Shown piece by piece: positions 43,627 to 52,085 of a stretch of DNA of 64,000 bases (position 1 is the first letter of the stretch; the number at the start of each line of letters is the position of its first letter). A model generated the notes under the pieces. It made no database searches. It had not been told where the DNA came from and saw nothing but the letters and a program-made list of their open reading frames with translations. The DNA lies in the NCBI RefSeq assembly GCF_000243115.2, contig NZ_CP007035.1, forward strand, positions 3,596,001 through 3,660,000, in the 5' to 3' direction. This stretch comes from Niabella soli DSM 19437. Lineage in GTDB: Bacteria > Bacteroidota > Bacteroidia > Chitinophagales > Chitinophagaceae. The position numbers and the translations under genes are program-made.

Positions 43627-44931
43627 TTATGAAACAATAGGTTTTAACGTTGTGGTGGCTGATGCGGTCGCCCGCTGTTTTGCAAAACGGGTAAATAAAA
43701 TAATAAATGCTGCTGCGATGACCATAAACCCGATATAACTAAATGCTTCTGCATAACTGATGGTTTCGCTTTTGAATAAAAAGCCAAACAACATACCGCC
43801 GATATTACCGCCTGCGCCCACGATACCACTGATCAGGCCTACATTTTTCGTATTGATAAAAGGAGTCATCGCATAGGTAGCGCCGTTCACCATTTTCAGG
43901 AACAAAGCAAAACTGATCATGGAGACGATAGCCAGTGGCAGCGAACCGGCTTTTGCAAATAGTGCAAGACCGATCCCCTCCAGGAGCAGCATTGCGGCTA
44001 AAAAGAGGCCCTTGCCCCTTATGCCGTATTTACGGCCGATCTTATCGGCAAAAATGCCCCCCAGCGCTCTTGCGAAAAGGTTCATCATGCCAAACATACC
44101 CGCCCAGAAGCCGGCAGCAGCTTGGCTCAGATTAAAGTTTTGTGTAAAATGAAGCGCCGCCACATTATCAAAAGTGATTTCCATACCAAAACCCATGGCA
44201 TATGCCAGGCTCAGCGCCCAGATCCGTCTGTCTTTTAAAACGCTGTAATCTGTTTTAGTACGTACCGCCGGTTGCGCCCGCTGCATTTCATCATAGTTAC
44301 CAGCCGGTGTGTCCTTAGTAAAGCGATAATACAACAATGCGGCAACCAGCATCAGACCGCCCGGCAGGATCATTGCATAACGCCAGGCCTCCTGTTGGGT
44401 ATAACCAAAGCCCACAATGACCGAAAATAACAGCGGCATCACCATGTTGGTTACCCCGCCGCCCAGGTTGCCCCAGCCACCCGCCACCGCATTTGCCGTG
44501 CCCTTGATGTTGGATGCAAACATGACGGATGTATGAAATTGTGTGATCACAAAGGAAGCACCGATGATGCTTATCGCCAGACGAAAGAAAAGAAAAGAAG
44601 TATAGTCTTTGGCCAGGCCCACACACAGGACCGGAATCGCCCCGATGAGCAGCAAGGCTGTATAGGTTTTGCGGGGCCCCCAGGTATCGCAAAGTTTGCC
44701 AATGACCAGGCGGGCTATAATGGTACCCGATACCGATGCGATAACGATATTACCGATCTGCGATTTGGTTAAATGCAGGTTTTCTTTAATGGTCGGCATC
44801 AACGGGGCCAGGCCAAACCACCCGAAAAAACAAATAAAAAAAGTAAGCCAGGTAATATGAAACGTGCGCATTTGCACGCTTTTTATGGAGAAGATATTGA
44901 GTTTAGACAATGGTAAGGGAGTCTCGGCCAT
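43627..44931 (-). CDS. NarK/NasA-type nitrate/nitrite MFS transporter
   Basis: A 434-residue, 12-segment transporter of the nitrate/nitrite porter family. The nitrate signature is visible in segment 5 (GGWGNLGGGVTNMVMPLL), with the loop motif GKLCDTWGPRKTY between segments 2 and 3 and a second glycine-rich signature (GIVGAGGNIGGMLFG) in segment 11. It opens the nitrate operon (transporter, fused nitrate reductase, rubredoxin protein) and imports nitrate, possibly in exchange for nitrite. Confidence 0.93.
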   Translation of the reverse strand: MAETPLPLSKLNIFSIKSVQMRTFHITWLTFFICFFGWFGLAPLMPTIKENLHLTKSQIGNIVIASVSGTIIARLVIGKLCDTWGPRKTYTALLLIGAIPVLCVGLAKDYTSFLFFRLAISIIGASFVITQFHTSVMFASNIKGTANAVAGGWGNLGGGVTNMVMPLLFSVIVGFGYTQQEAWRYAMILPGGLMLVAALLYYRFTKDTPAGNYDEMQRAQPAVRTKTDYSVLKDRRIWALSLAYAMGFGMEITFDNVAALHFTQNFNLSQAAAGFWAGMFGMMNLFARALGGIFADKIGRKYGIRGKGLFLAAMLLLEGIGLALFAKAGSLPLAIVSMISFALFLKMVNGATYAMTPFINTKNVGLISGIVGAGGNIGGMLFGFLFKSETISYAEAFSYIGFMVIAAAFIILFTRFAKQRATASATTTLKPIVS

Positions 44932-45537
44932 AGTTATCGCATTAACGGTTAAAGAATTTGTGTGGAAAGAAGCACGCTGTTAAAAAATAAAATAGCGTTG
45001 GACCACAGGCCGTTTTTGCACCGACGAAAAACCGAAGTTGGTGGATGGTTTATGGTAAAACCGGCATTTTAGTTTGCCAAAACTGCCGCAATTACCCGTT
45101 TTAAGAAGGTGCATAACAGAACATTTTGAGTTAAAAATAGCGGCAGCAATTATTAAATAATTAATATCTATATATGATTTTTTTTGTATAAAATAGTTAT
45201 AAATAATAATATTTTATAAATATAATTGTAAATATAATTAGATATTGCTAATTGTTTATAACAATATTATTAAATTATTCATATAAATATATTATTAATA
45301 TATAAAATATGCATGAAATTAACCTTATGGCTTGGGCAATGGCAATCAAAAAAACATTTAAAATTTTTATACTATGAAGGACTGTTGCATCTGAACCGCT
45401 GTATCGTATAGCAATAGCGTTCAAAAGACCTGCACTTTGGGTTCCGGCGCCGGAATAAGCATGTCAGCGCAAACCGGGCTGCCGGAGGGCTAGGGGCTTT
45501 TACTTCTTTTTGGTAGTGCCTGGCACCTCCTGGTCGA
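44932..45537. other. Long AT-rich intergenic region between the nitrate operon and the ClC gene
   Basis: A 606-base gap with no convincing ORF. The part next to 44932 must hold the nitrate operon promoter. About 45140-45360 is almost pure A/T. Downstream of it lies a GC-rich perfect palindrome, TTCCGGCGCCGGAA (45442-45455), and a small hairpin GTGCC-T-GGCAC (45516-45526) just beyond the end of the ClC gene. A small RNA from here is possible but not shown. Confidence 0.5.
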
Positions 45538-47397
45538 TTAATCTTTACTGCTTTTATGAATCAGTCGTTGTCCCTTCACCAATAATTTAAGGGTCTGGCG
45601 TTTCAGGGAGATATGTGCGGCTTGTTTTTCGTTTTCATTAAGCACGGTTTTGTGGGCTTCAATAATATTTTTATACCCGATGCTTCCGGCAATATTGAAT
45701 TGAGCGTCCACCACGGGCAACACATCTACATTGGCCTGCAGCATTAGCTTTACGGCGGATCGCAGTGGTTCAGTTGGGCGGATCCACACGTTGCTGCGTT
45801 TTATTAAAGAGCCTACCGGTTGATCAGGGTCCTGGTGCTCCCCATAAAGGCTTGAGGAACTGATGAGCCCGGTCAACCCGTTCTCATTATTGGCCACAAT
45901 ATAAAAATTTGCTGCATATTCCGGGTTAGCCGCGATCCAGCTTTTTACCTCACCAATGGTACTTTCCTCGCTGATGGCCAGGCTGTCGGTGTTCATCATT
46001 TCCTTTACATGCACCTGCTCCAGCACATCCGGTTTGTAGGACACGGGTGTTTTTACACCCCGGCGGGCAATTTTTTCCGTCATGATGGTGTTGCTCATCA
46101 GGAAAAGCGACAAAAGGTAAGCCGCTGAACAAGCCGCCAACAGCGCCAGCAATACATTTACCTGGCCCGTGGTTTCAAGGGCAAACAAAATAGAGGTCAG
46201 CAGGGCCCGGGAGGCGCCGGCAAACATGGCCGACATGCCAATTAGGGCTGCCAGCGAAATGGAAATATCGATTCCCGGGAAAAAATGCTGCAAAACAAAC
46301 CCCATCAAGGCTCCGGCAGCGCCGCCAATGGTCAGTAAAGGCGCCAGGGTACCACCGGAAGTGCCGCTGGATAATGCGATAGCCCAGGAGATAAACTTAA
46401 AAGTGCATAATAACGCAATCGCTTTTAGCGGCAATGATCCCGAAAGTACGTCGGTAATATTATTATAGCCCACGCCCAGGGTATTGGGTTGAAAATACCC
46501 TACAATTCCCACTACTAATCCTCCAATGGCCGGCCACCACATCCAGTGGATGGGCAGGTGCTCAAAGATCTCCTCCAGCCAGTAAACGATTTTGGTTACG
46601 GCAACAGACAGCAACCCAATAATAATGCCTTCTATACTCAGCAGGAACAACGCTTTGTTAGAGGGGCTGTCGATCAAATGCGTAATTTCAAACACCGGGT
46701 GGGTGCCAAACAAAAAATGATGTCCCGCCGCCCCGGTAACACAGGCTAAGGCCACGGGCAGGATAGAAGCTGCGGAAAACTCAAACAATAATAATTCAAT
46801 GGCCAGGAAAATAGCCGCAATCGGACAGCCAAATATGGCCGACATACCCGCCGTAGCCCCCGCTGCCAGCAATACCTTTCTTTCAAAATGCGAGATCTTT
46901 AATAATTGCCCGAGTGTAGATCCCATCGCGCCACCCGTAGCAATAATGGGGCCTTCCGCACCAAATGGGCCCCCGGTGCCGATGGCAATGGCTGAGGAAA
47001 TAGGCTTCAAATAAGTAATGGTGGGTTTTATTTTACTGTCGTTGGTCAGGATCTGTTCCATTGCTTCGGGGATCCCATGTCCCCGGATAGCCCTTGAGCC
47101 ATACAATGCCATAAAGCCCACGAGCAGCCCTCCTATAGCGGGTACAATGATCACCCAGGGCCCCAGATGATTTCCTGCAGGGGAAACATTTGCTACTGAA
47201 AACTGCCCGAAAAAAGAAATATTCGTAACCAGGTCTATGAGATAGATCAGCAGTTTCGCAATCAGGCTGATAACAATGCCTACCGTAATTGCCAGGCTTG
47301 AAATATACACCAGCCGCCGGTTATTCTTCCGGTCCTGGTTCTCACTGTTTTCATCATTCATTGTTGCCTGCAGCGTTGGTGATATGGGAATGCGCAT
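45538..47397 (-). CDS. ClC-family chloride channel/transporter with CBS domains
   Basis: A 619-residue protein. The membrane part (about 20-445) has the ClC anion-path motifs: RGHGIPEAM (GxGIP with His at the x position instead of the Ser of ClC-ec1), FGAEGPIIATGG with the gating Glu, and SGGTLAPLL. The cytoplasmic C-terminus (about 460-590) contains two CBS domains (MNTDSLAISEE, LQANVDVLPVVDA). It exchanges or conducts anions and may handle nitrate as well as chloride, as some ClC proteins do. Its promoter carries a Crp/Fnr-like box. The location next to nitrate genes is suggestive only. Confidence 0.9.
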   Translation of the reverse strand: MRIPISPTLQATMNDENSENQDRKNNRRLVYISSLAITVGIVISLIAKLLIYLIDLVTNISFFGQFSVANVSPAGNHLGPWVIIVPAIGGLLVGFMALYGSRAIRGHGIPEAMEQILTNDSKIKPTITYLKPISSAIAIGTGGPFGAEGPIIATGGAMGSTLGQLLKISHFERKVLLAAGATAGMSAIFGCPIAAIFLAIELLLFEFSAASILPVALACVTGAAGHHFLFGTHPVFEITHLIDSPSNKALFLLSIEGIIIGLLSVAVTKIVYWLEEIFEHLPIHWMWWPAIGGLVVGIVGYFQPNTLGVGYNNITDVLSGSLPLKAIALLCTFKFISWAIALSSGTSGGTLAPLLTIGGAAGALMGFVLQHFFPGIDISISLAALIGMSAMFAGASRALLTSILFALETTGQVNVLLALLAACSAAYLLSLFLMSNTIMTEKIARRGVKTPVSYKPDVLEQVHVKEMMNTDSLAISEESTIGEVKSWIAANPEYAANFYIVANNENGLTGLISSSSLYGEHQDPDQPVGSLIKRSNVWIRPTEPLRSAVKLMLQANVDVLPVVDAQFNIAGSIGYKNIIEAHKTVLNENEKQAAHISLKRQTLKLLVKGQRLIHKSSKD

Positions 47398-47420
47398 AAT
47401 GCTGTTTTTTTAAGAAGCTG

Positions 47421-47442
47421 CAAAAGTATGACATAAATCACA
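47421..47442 (-). promoter_or_regulatory. Crp/Fnr-type box overlapping the -7 element of the ClC gene
   Basis: On the minus strand a box with half-sites TGTGA and TCATA (47427-47442; on the + strand TATGA-N6-TCACA) runs into TACTTTTG (47428-47421), a good TAnnTTTG -7 element 23 bases before the ClC ATG. The arrangement is the same, with 21 or more matching bases, as at 48357-48378 upstream of the membrane-protein gene. It is probably bound by the Crp/Fnr protein encoded in between. Confidence 0.72.
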
Positions 47443-47524
47443 TTAATTTGCTATCGATAGTTGCTTTTTATTGCAGCCGGCCGGAAAAATTTTCTCAAAC
47501 CTATGCATTATTTTTGAGCCCGAA

Positions 47525-48220
47525 ATGAAAGAGTCAGTACCCCAGGATATTCAGCGCAGCATTCTTTATAAATATTGTATGCCGGAGTGGTTGCCCGTAA
47601 TCAATGATAATAAAGAGGCTATTGCTATAAAGAAGGGGCAGCCGGTCTTTCGTGAAGCGGATCCGGTAAAAGGTGTTTTTTTCATCCTTGCGGGAAAAGT
47701 TAAGATCCACCAACGCTGGGGCGCCGGCAAAGAGCTGATCCTGCGCTTTGCCAACGACGGAGAAATGATCGGTTACAGGGGACTGGGAAAAGAAAGGATT
47801 TACCCGGTAACTGCTACTGCCCTGGAAGACACCAGGCTGTTATACATCTCCTTATCATTTTTTGAATCGACCTTACGCGTAAACCCGACGCTGACCTACG
47901 CATTGATGGATTTTTATGCCAATGAACTGGAAGAAACCGAAAAACGGATGCGGAATATGGTGCATATGGAAGTGCGGGGGCGTATAGCAGAAGCCCTGCT
48001 GTTGTTGCGGGATAAATTTGGAATGACCGACCAGGGGTTTATAGATGTTAAGCTTACCAAGCAGGATATTGCTTCCTATGTGGGCACTACCTATGAAACG
48101 ATCTCCCGCGTGACCAGCGATTTTGAAAAGGAACAGCTTATTAAATCTAACGGCAAAAGCATCGGCATTTTAAAAGAACGGCGGTTGGCGGGCATTGCCC
48201 GTCCGGAAATTTCCCGCTGA
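47525..48220 (+). CDS. Crp/Fnr-family transcriptional regulator
   Basis: A 231-residue regulator with an N-terminal cyclic-nucleotide-binding-like beta barrel (about 30-125, GVFFILAGKVKIHQRW, ELILRFANDGEMIG), the dimer helix, and a C-terminal winged helix with KLTKQDIASYVGTTYETISRVTSDFEKEQL. The ATG at 47525 gives a normal start; a TTG 54 bases upstream would add residues that do not fit. The protein has a single cysteine, so it is not an Fe-S FNR. TATTTTTG (47509-47516) is a likely -7 element just before the start. The last codons lie within an intergenic-type repeat. Confidence 0.88.
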   Translation: MKESVPQDIQRSILYKYCMPEWLPVINDNKEAIAIKKGQPVFREADPVKGVFFILAGKVKIHQRWGAGKELILRFANDGEMIGYRGLGKERIYPVTATALEDTRLLYISLSFFESTLRVNPTLTYALMDFYANELEETEKRMRNMVHMEVRGRIAEALLLLRDKFGMTDQGFIDVKLTKQDIASYVGTTYETISRVTSDFEKEQLIKSNGKSIGILKERRLAGIARPEISR

Positions 48221-48308
48221 TTTGCGCAGATTGAAACAGGCACGAATTTTCGCTGATGTCTTCTCTGCAGCCTCTGCGCGAAAAGAATCAGCGCTGATCT
48301 GCCGGGAA
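48211..48308. repeat. Degenerate CGCTGATTTGCGCAGATT-type repeat overlapping the crp 3' end
   Basis: TTCCCG (48211-48216) and CGGGAA (48303-48308) bound a region of imperfect units (CTGATTTGCGCAGATT, TTTTCGCTGATG, CTGCGCGAAAAG, AATCAGCGCTGAT) that can pair across the middle. It is a diverged member of the element at 36955. Its first bases encode the last residues and stop of the Crp/Fnr protein. Confidence 0.6.
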
Positions 48309-48356
48309 TACAATCGATAAAAAGCCGGAATAAAGTTGTTGAATATTTTTACAAAA

Positions 48357-48378
48357 TATGATTTATGTCATACTTTTG
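48357..48378 (+). promoter_or_regulatory. Crp/Fnr-type box and -7 element of the membrane-protein gene
   Basis: TATGA-N6-TCATA (48357-48372) is a perfect 5+6+5 palindrome with CRP-like spacing and overlaps TACTTTTG (48371-48378), a consensus TAnnTTTG -7 element. The ATG used by the membrane protein starts four bases later (48383), so the transcript would be leaderless or nearly so. No -33 TTG is at the right distance, which fits a regulated promoter. The same unit lies before the ClC gene in the opposite orientation. Confidence 0.72.
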
Positions 48379-48382
48379 CATT

Positions 48383-48808
48383 ATGATAGAAGATAAATAT
48401 GACAGCCACATATACAAACCGCTGATGGCTGGTCTTTTTGCGGGTTATTTAGCTACCGTTTTGAACCTGATCTACGACGTTGCTTTCCGGGAATATACTT
48501 CGTTTCCCCTGCACGAAATGATCAATGTATCTACCATTATTTTCGCTACGCTGCTGGTATTGGCCGTGGCGGGGTGTATTTATGCGCTGATCGACCGGTT
48601 CTCTAAAAACAGTGCGCCTGTTTACACTATTCTTTCGGCAGTATTTACCCTGCTATTGGTTTACGGAACCCTGCAGGTGCATCGTTCTGATAATTCGATG
48701 CTCACGAGCCAGTTTCACGGCCTTTTATTGGGTATTGTACTGATTACCGGCATATTCGCTACCTTCCTGATTCCTTACTTTGTAAAGCACAGCAAGCTTT
48801 TTATGTAG
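48383..48808 (+). CDS. Small four-segment membrane protein of unknown function
   Basis: A 141-residue protein starting MIEDKYDSHIYKPL. An in-frame ATG at 48365 lies inside the -7 promoter element and is unlikely to be the start. Four hydrophobic segments are visible (about residues 15-32, 45-66, 78-98 and 108-130), with a short basic tail. I do not recognise a family. It shares its promoter design with the ClC gene and lies downstream of the Crp/Fnr gene. Confidence 0.7.
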   Translation: MIEDKYDSHIYKPLMAGLFAGYLATVLNLIYDVAFREYTSFPLHEMINVSTIIFATLLVLAVAGCIYALIDRFSKNSAPVYTILSAVFTLLLVYGTLQVHRSDNSMLTSQFHGLLLGIVLITGIFATFLIPYFVKHSKLFM

Positions 48809-49850
48809 CAAGTGCTGCTGTTAAACGGGACTTTGAGATAAGCATAAAACTATGTTGCTTTCCGTGGTAGTTATTATAAATAACCACCTGGTCTATCGCT
48901 TCCGGCAGTGTTCCTTTTTTGAGCAGCGCTGCCGGGGGTTTGTTGTTCCCGGCCAAATTGGCTGCCAGCCATACGGCGAAAGATACCGCGGTAGGGTATT
49001 CACCCGTTAAATGTTTATAATGCAGCACGGGCAGCGCAACGCATGACGCTTCAACGGCATCGTAAAAGTGCTGGAACCGGGCATCGCCGTTTTCGCCAGA
49101 CAATAATATCGTATTCTTTGTGGGGGGGTATTTGTCCAATAAAGCGCCCAGGCGTGTTGCAACCAACTGCACATCGTTGGTATGCAATGTTTCAATTGCA
49201 GCAATTTTTGCCAATGCGCCTTCCGGTGTTCCATTCAGTAAAAAAAGTGCCGCGCCTTCTCCTGCAATGGTTGCGGTATGATCGTAGGCATAAAGGTCTT
49301 TATTATTTAACGCGGGGTCATACCATCCCGCCAGGCGGTCAATATTATAATTATAGCTCGATATTTCATCCACAGCGCCCACCAGGTAGGTGTTTTCCGG
49401 GTGACGGTTCAAAAACATCTTTGCATCGACAAGTGCATTTTCAAATGCCAGTCCCAGGTGCACATGCGTAGCATTATAATTGCGGTTTTTTTTAATAAGG
49501 CTCAGTTGGCCCGCAATAGCATTGGGGGTGCTTTGTACAAAACTTCCGGGCGTCAGCATTCCTTCATCATAGTCGATGAGCTGGTTCAGGAATTTTATGC
49601 AATCCTCCATGCCTCCATTGGCAGTGCCGATGATGATACCGTCCGGAACCGTATCTGTTATTAAGGGCAAACCCGCGCCAATGCCCATGCGTACCGCCTT
49701 ACTCATGCGGCGCAGCATACCGGGCGGTACGCCTTCCAGCGCTGGTTCTATTGCCACCATTTTCCCATCCGCCGAAGGCGCAATTGCGTCCAACTGAAGA
49801 TCACCGGTGATGGGTTGCGGGGCAATACAAAACTGTTTATGAATGTACAC
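48801..49850 (-). CDS. Beta-ketoacyl synthase-like protein without the catalytic cysteine
   Basis: A 349-residue thiolase-fold protein resembling the N-terminal part of beta-ketoacyl synthases (VPPGMLRRMSKAVRMGIGAG, GIIIGTANGGMEDCIKFL, VGAVDEISSYNYNIDRLAG, KHLTGEYPTAVSFAVWLAAN). At the place of the nucleophile (usually A-C-S-S-G) it has THVHLGLAFENAL, with no Cys. It therefore looks like a chain-length-factor/KS-beta type protein such as those of aryl polyene or flexirubin clusters. No such cluster is here; only an SDR gene is divergent from it. Confidence 0.75.
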   Translation of the reverse strand: MYIHKQFCIAPQPITGDLQLDAIAPSADGKMVAIEPALEGVPPGMLRRMSKAVRMGIGAGLPLITDTVPDGIIIGTANGGMEDCIKFLNQLIDYDEGMLTPGSFVQSTPNAIAGQLSLIKKNRNYNATHVHLGLAFENALVDAKMFLNRHPENTYLVGAVDEISSYNYNIDRLAGWYDPALNNKDLYAYDHTATIAGEGAALFLLNGTPEGALAKIAAIETLHTNDVQLVATRLGALLDKYPPTKNTILLSGENGDARFQHFYDAVEASCVALPVLHYKHLTGEYPTAVSFAVWLAANLAGNNKPPAALLKKGTLPEAIDQVVIYNNYHGKQHSFMLISKSRLTAALAT

Positions 49851-49937
49851 GGGCTCTTTTTGCGGCTAAGATAGGCAGGCTTTAACGATTCCATTAAGAA
49901 AATTGTGTTTACTTCGCAGGAATAAATAAAAAGCCTG

Positions 49938-50636
49938 ATGAATGTTTTGATTACCGGTGCTTCCCAGGGGTTGGGCTATGCCATTGCCGAAGTTTTTGCA
50001 AAAAAGGGAAACAGGGTGCTGCTTTCTTCGCGTAATGAAGTGCGTTTGTATAATGCCCTGGAAACATTGCAGACCCATTATCCCGAAACAGCATTCAGGG
50101 CGAAGGCTTTTGATCTTTCTGTAAAAGAAAACGCCCTTGCGCTGGGCGCCTGGGCGCTTGAGTTTGGCGCTCCTGATGTACTGGTAAATAATGCAGGCGT
50201 ATTTGAGCCGGGAAGCGTAAGTAATGAAGCGGACGGGGCATTGGAAAGTCAGATGGCGGTGAATCTTTACAGCGCCTATTATCTTACCCGCACGCTGTTG
50301 CCTGCCATGAAGGAAAAGAGAAGCGGTTTTATATTTAATATGTGCTCCATAGCCGGGTTGCGCGCCTACACCAACGGCGGTTCCTATAGTATCAGTAAAT
50401 TTGCGCTGAATGGTTTTAGTCAGAACCTGAGGGAGGAATTGAAATCTTCCGGAATTAAAGTGGCTGCTATTTTCCCGGGAGCGGTAAAAACAGCGTCCTG
50501 GGGGGATTTTGACAATAGTGAAAAACGGATTATGGAGGCAGCCGATGTGGCTAAACTGATTGAAGCGGCTACCCAACTGTCTGCAGGGGCCTGTGTGGAA
50601 GACATTATTTTAAGACCACAGTTGGGTGATTTATAA
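49938..50636 (+). CDS. Short-chain dehydrogenase/reductase (SDR)
   Basis: A 232-residue classical SDR. It has the nucleotide-binding TGASQGLG near residue 6, NNAG in VLVNNAGVFE, the Ser of the catalytic set in FNMCSIAGLRAY, and YSISK as the YxxxK motif. It is divergent from the KS-like gene by 87 bases. The sequence does not reveal its substrate; sepiapterin-reductase-like or ketoacyl reductase roles are both possible. Confidence 0.85.
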   Translation: MNVLITGASQGLGYAIAEVFAKKGNRVLLSSRNEVRLYNALETLQTHYPETAFRAKAFDLSVKENALALGAWALEFGAPDVLVNNAGVFEPGSVSNEADGALESQMAVNLYSAYYLTRTLLPAMKEKRSGFIFNMCSIAGLRAYTNGGSYSISKFALNGFSQNLREELKSSGIKVAAIFPGAVKTASWGDFDNSEKRIMEAADVAKLIEAATQLSAGACVEDIILRPQLGDL

Positions 50637-50645
50637 AGCGGACAT

Positions 50646-52085
50646 ATGAATCGTTTATTTTCGTACAGTATGAAAAAGCTAGGATTAGTAGCAGCACTAA
50701 TGGTTGCCACTTTAATTGTTGGTGCGCAAAACAGTACCCTGGAAGCACGCATTAAGAACAATCTTTATCTTAATGTATATGTTAATAAAACCACCTGTTA
50801 TGTAGGAGAGCCAATAGTGGTTACCTATAAATTATATTCTTCGCTGGAATCGGTTTCCTCGGTAACAAAGGATCCGGAGTTTAAGGGTTTTGAGCTTCGG
50901 GATCTTGTTGGGTCGGAAGATGATGTAGTGAGCCGCCAGACCATTGATGGCAAAAGCTTCGATGTACATACGATCCGCAAAGTACAACTGACCCCTACAG
51001 AGGCGGGCAAACTGGTGCTGGATGCCATGGTGTTGAACAACAGGATTAAGCTGATTGATAATTCAGGCAACAGGAGCCCCCTGTTGGATGGCATTGATGA
51101 CAATATTGCGCTGAAGAACGGCGATTACCGGATCTCCATTGCCTCCGTACCTATTAATATAAATGTACAGGAAGCGCCTGCCAATGTGAAGCCCGCAACG
51201 GTTTATAATGGCGCGGTAGGGGATTTTAAAATGAATGTATACCTCTCAAAAGTAAACCTGACACCGGGAGAACAGGGTACCTTACAGATCACCATTTCTG
51301 GAACAGGTGATTTCAGCCAGGTAACACAACCTATTGTGGAATGGCCCTCAGGCGTTACGGCGGCGGCGGCCCAGGTACAGGAGCAATACGATCGCAAAAG
51401 CAAAACGGCTCCCGGGATGAAGGTGTTCAGCATTCCTTTTACCGCCACCAACAAAGGGAGCTATACTATAATGCCTGTAAAATTTTCTTATTTTGACGCC
51501 ACCCGCAACCGGCACAATACCGTCAGCAACCCCCCCGTAACTTTTTATGTAAGAACAGGGGCAGCCGCTCCCACTACTAAAACCACGGCCAATGACCAGG
51601 CGGAACGCAATGATAACTATGGTGCGCTATTGGTAGGATTGGGGATTGTTGCCTTATTGGTAGTGGCAGGTATGCTGATTAGCCGGGCGAAAAAGAAAAA
51701 GCAAGGGCAGCAGCCCGCACAACCGGCACCTTTACGCACGCAACCCGTTTCTCCTGTTCCATTGCCGCATAACCCCAGCCCTGATGTGGATGCGCTGTTG
51801 CAGGCAGCAGAAGAAGCGGTTGCCAAACCGGGCAATTCCTTTTACAGCGCCTTAAGACAAGGAATGATCCATTTCTTTGAGCAGAAATACCAGGTGCCTG
51901 CCAAACTTTTTTACAAATCGACCCTTAAAGATACCATGACGGAAAAAACAGTTCCGGAATACCTGCAAAATGAAGTCTTTCACATGCTTACAGAAATTGA
52001 AATGAGTATCTATTCCGCCGGCGGCTTAACCGGCGACCGGGTAAGGATGTTGGAGAAGACAAAGGCCATTCTGAAAAAATTATAG
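50646..52085 (+). CDS. BatD-family protein
   Basis: A 479-residue membrane-anchored protein of the BatD (aerotolerance-related) family. It has a signal peptide; the ATG at 50670 (MKKLGLVAALMVATLIVGAQ) is an alternative start. Two or three Ig-like beta-sandwich regions follow (about 30-310, with VYVNKTTCYVGEPIVVTYKLYS and NVYLSKVNLTPGEQGTLQI), then one membrane segment (about 328-348) followed by a basic stretch (SRAKKKKQGQQP). A cytoplasmic helical tail ends the protein. BatD acts with BatA/BatB and MoxR-like ATPases, none of which is adjacent. Confidence 0.85.
   Translation: MNRLFSYSMKKLGLVAALMVATLIVGAQNSTLEARIKNNLYLNVYVNKTTCYVGEPIVVTYKLYSSLESVSSVTKDPEFKGFELRDLVGSEDDVVSRQTIDGKSFDVHTIRKVQLTPTEAGKLVLDAMVLNNRIKLIDNSGNRSPLLDGIDDNIALKNGDYRISIASVPININVQEAPANVKPATVYNGAVGDFKMNVYLSKVNLTPGEQGTLQITISGTGDFSQVTQPIVEWPSGVTAAAAQVQEQYDRKSKTAPGMKVFSIPFTATNKGSYTIMPVKFSYFDATRNRHNTVSNPPVTFYVRTGAAAPTTKTTANDQAERNDNYGALLVGLGIVALLVVAGMLISRAKKKKQGQQPAQPAPLRTQPVSPVPLPHNPSPDVDALLQAAEEAVAKPGNSFYSALRQGMIHFFEQKYQVPAKLFYKSTLKDTMTEKTVPEYLQNEVFHMLTEIEMSIYSAGGLTGDRVRMLEKTKAILKKL

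Noticed and set aside
47525-48220. Oxygen-sensing Fe-S FNR
   Set aside because: The protein has only one cysteine, so it cannot carry a [4Fe-4S] cluster. It may still be redox- or nucleotide-linked.
48365-48382. Upstream start codon of the small membrane protein
   Set aside because: The ATG lies inside the Crp box and -7 element, so it would be upstream of transcription.
49866-50576. 236-residue - strand ORF opposite the SDR gene
   Set aside because: Rich in Arg, Lys, His and Cys and antisense to a clear SDR. It is a codon-bias shadow.
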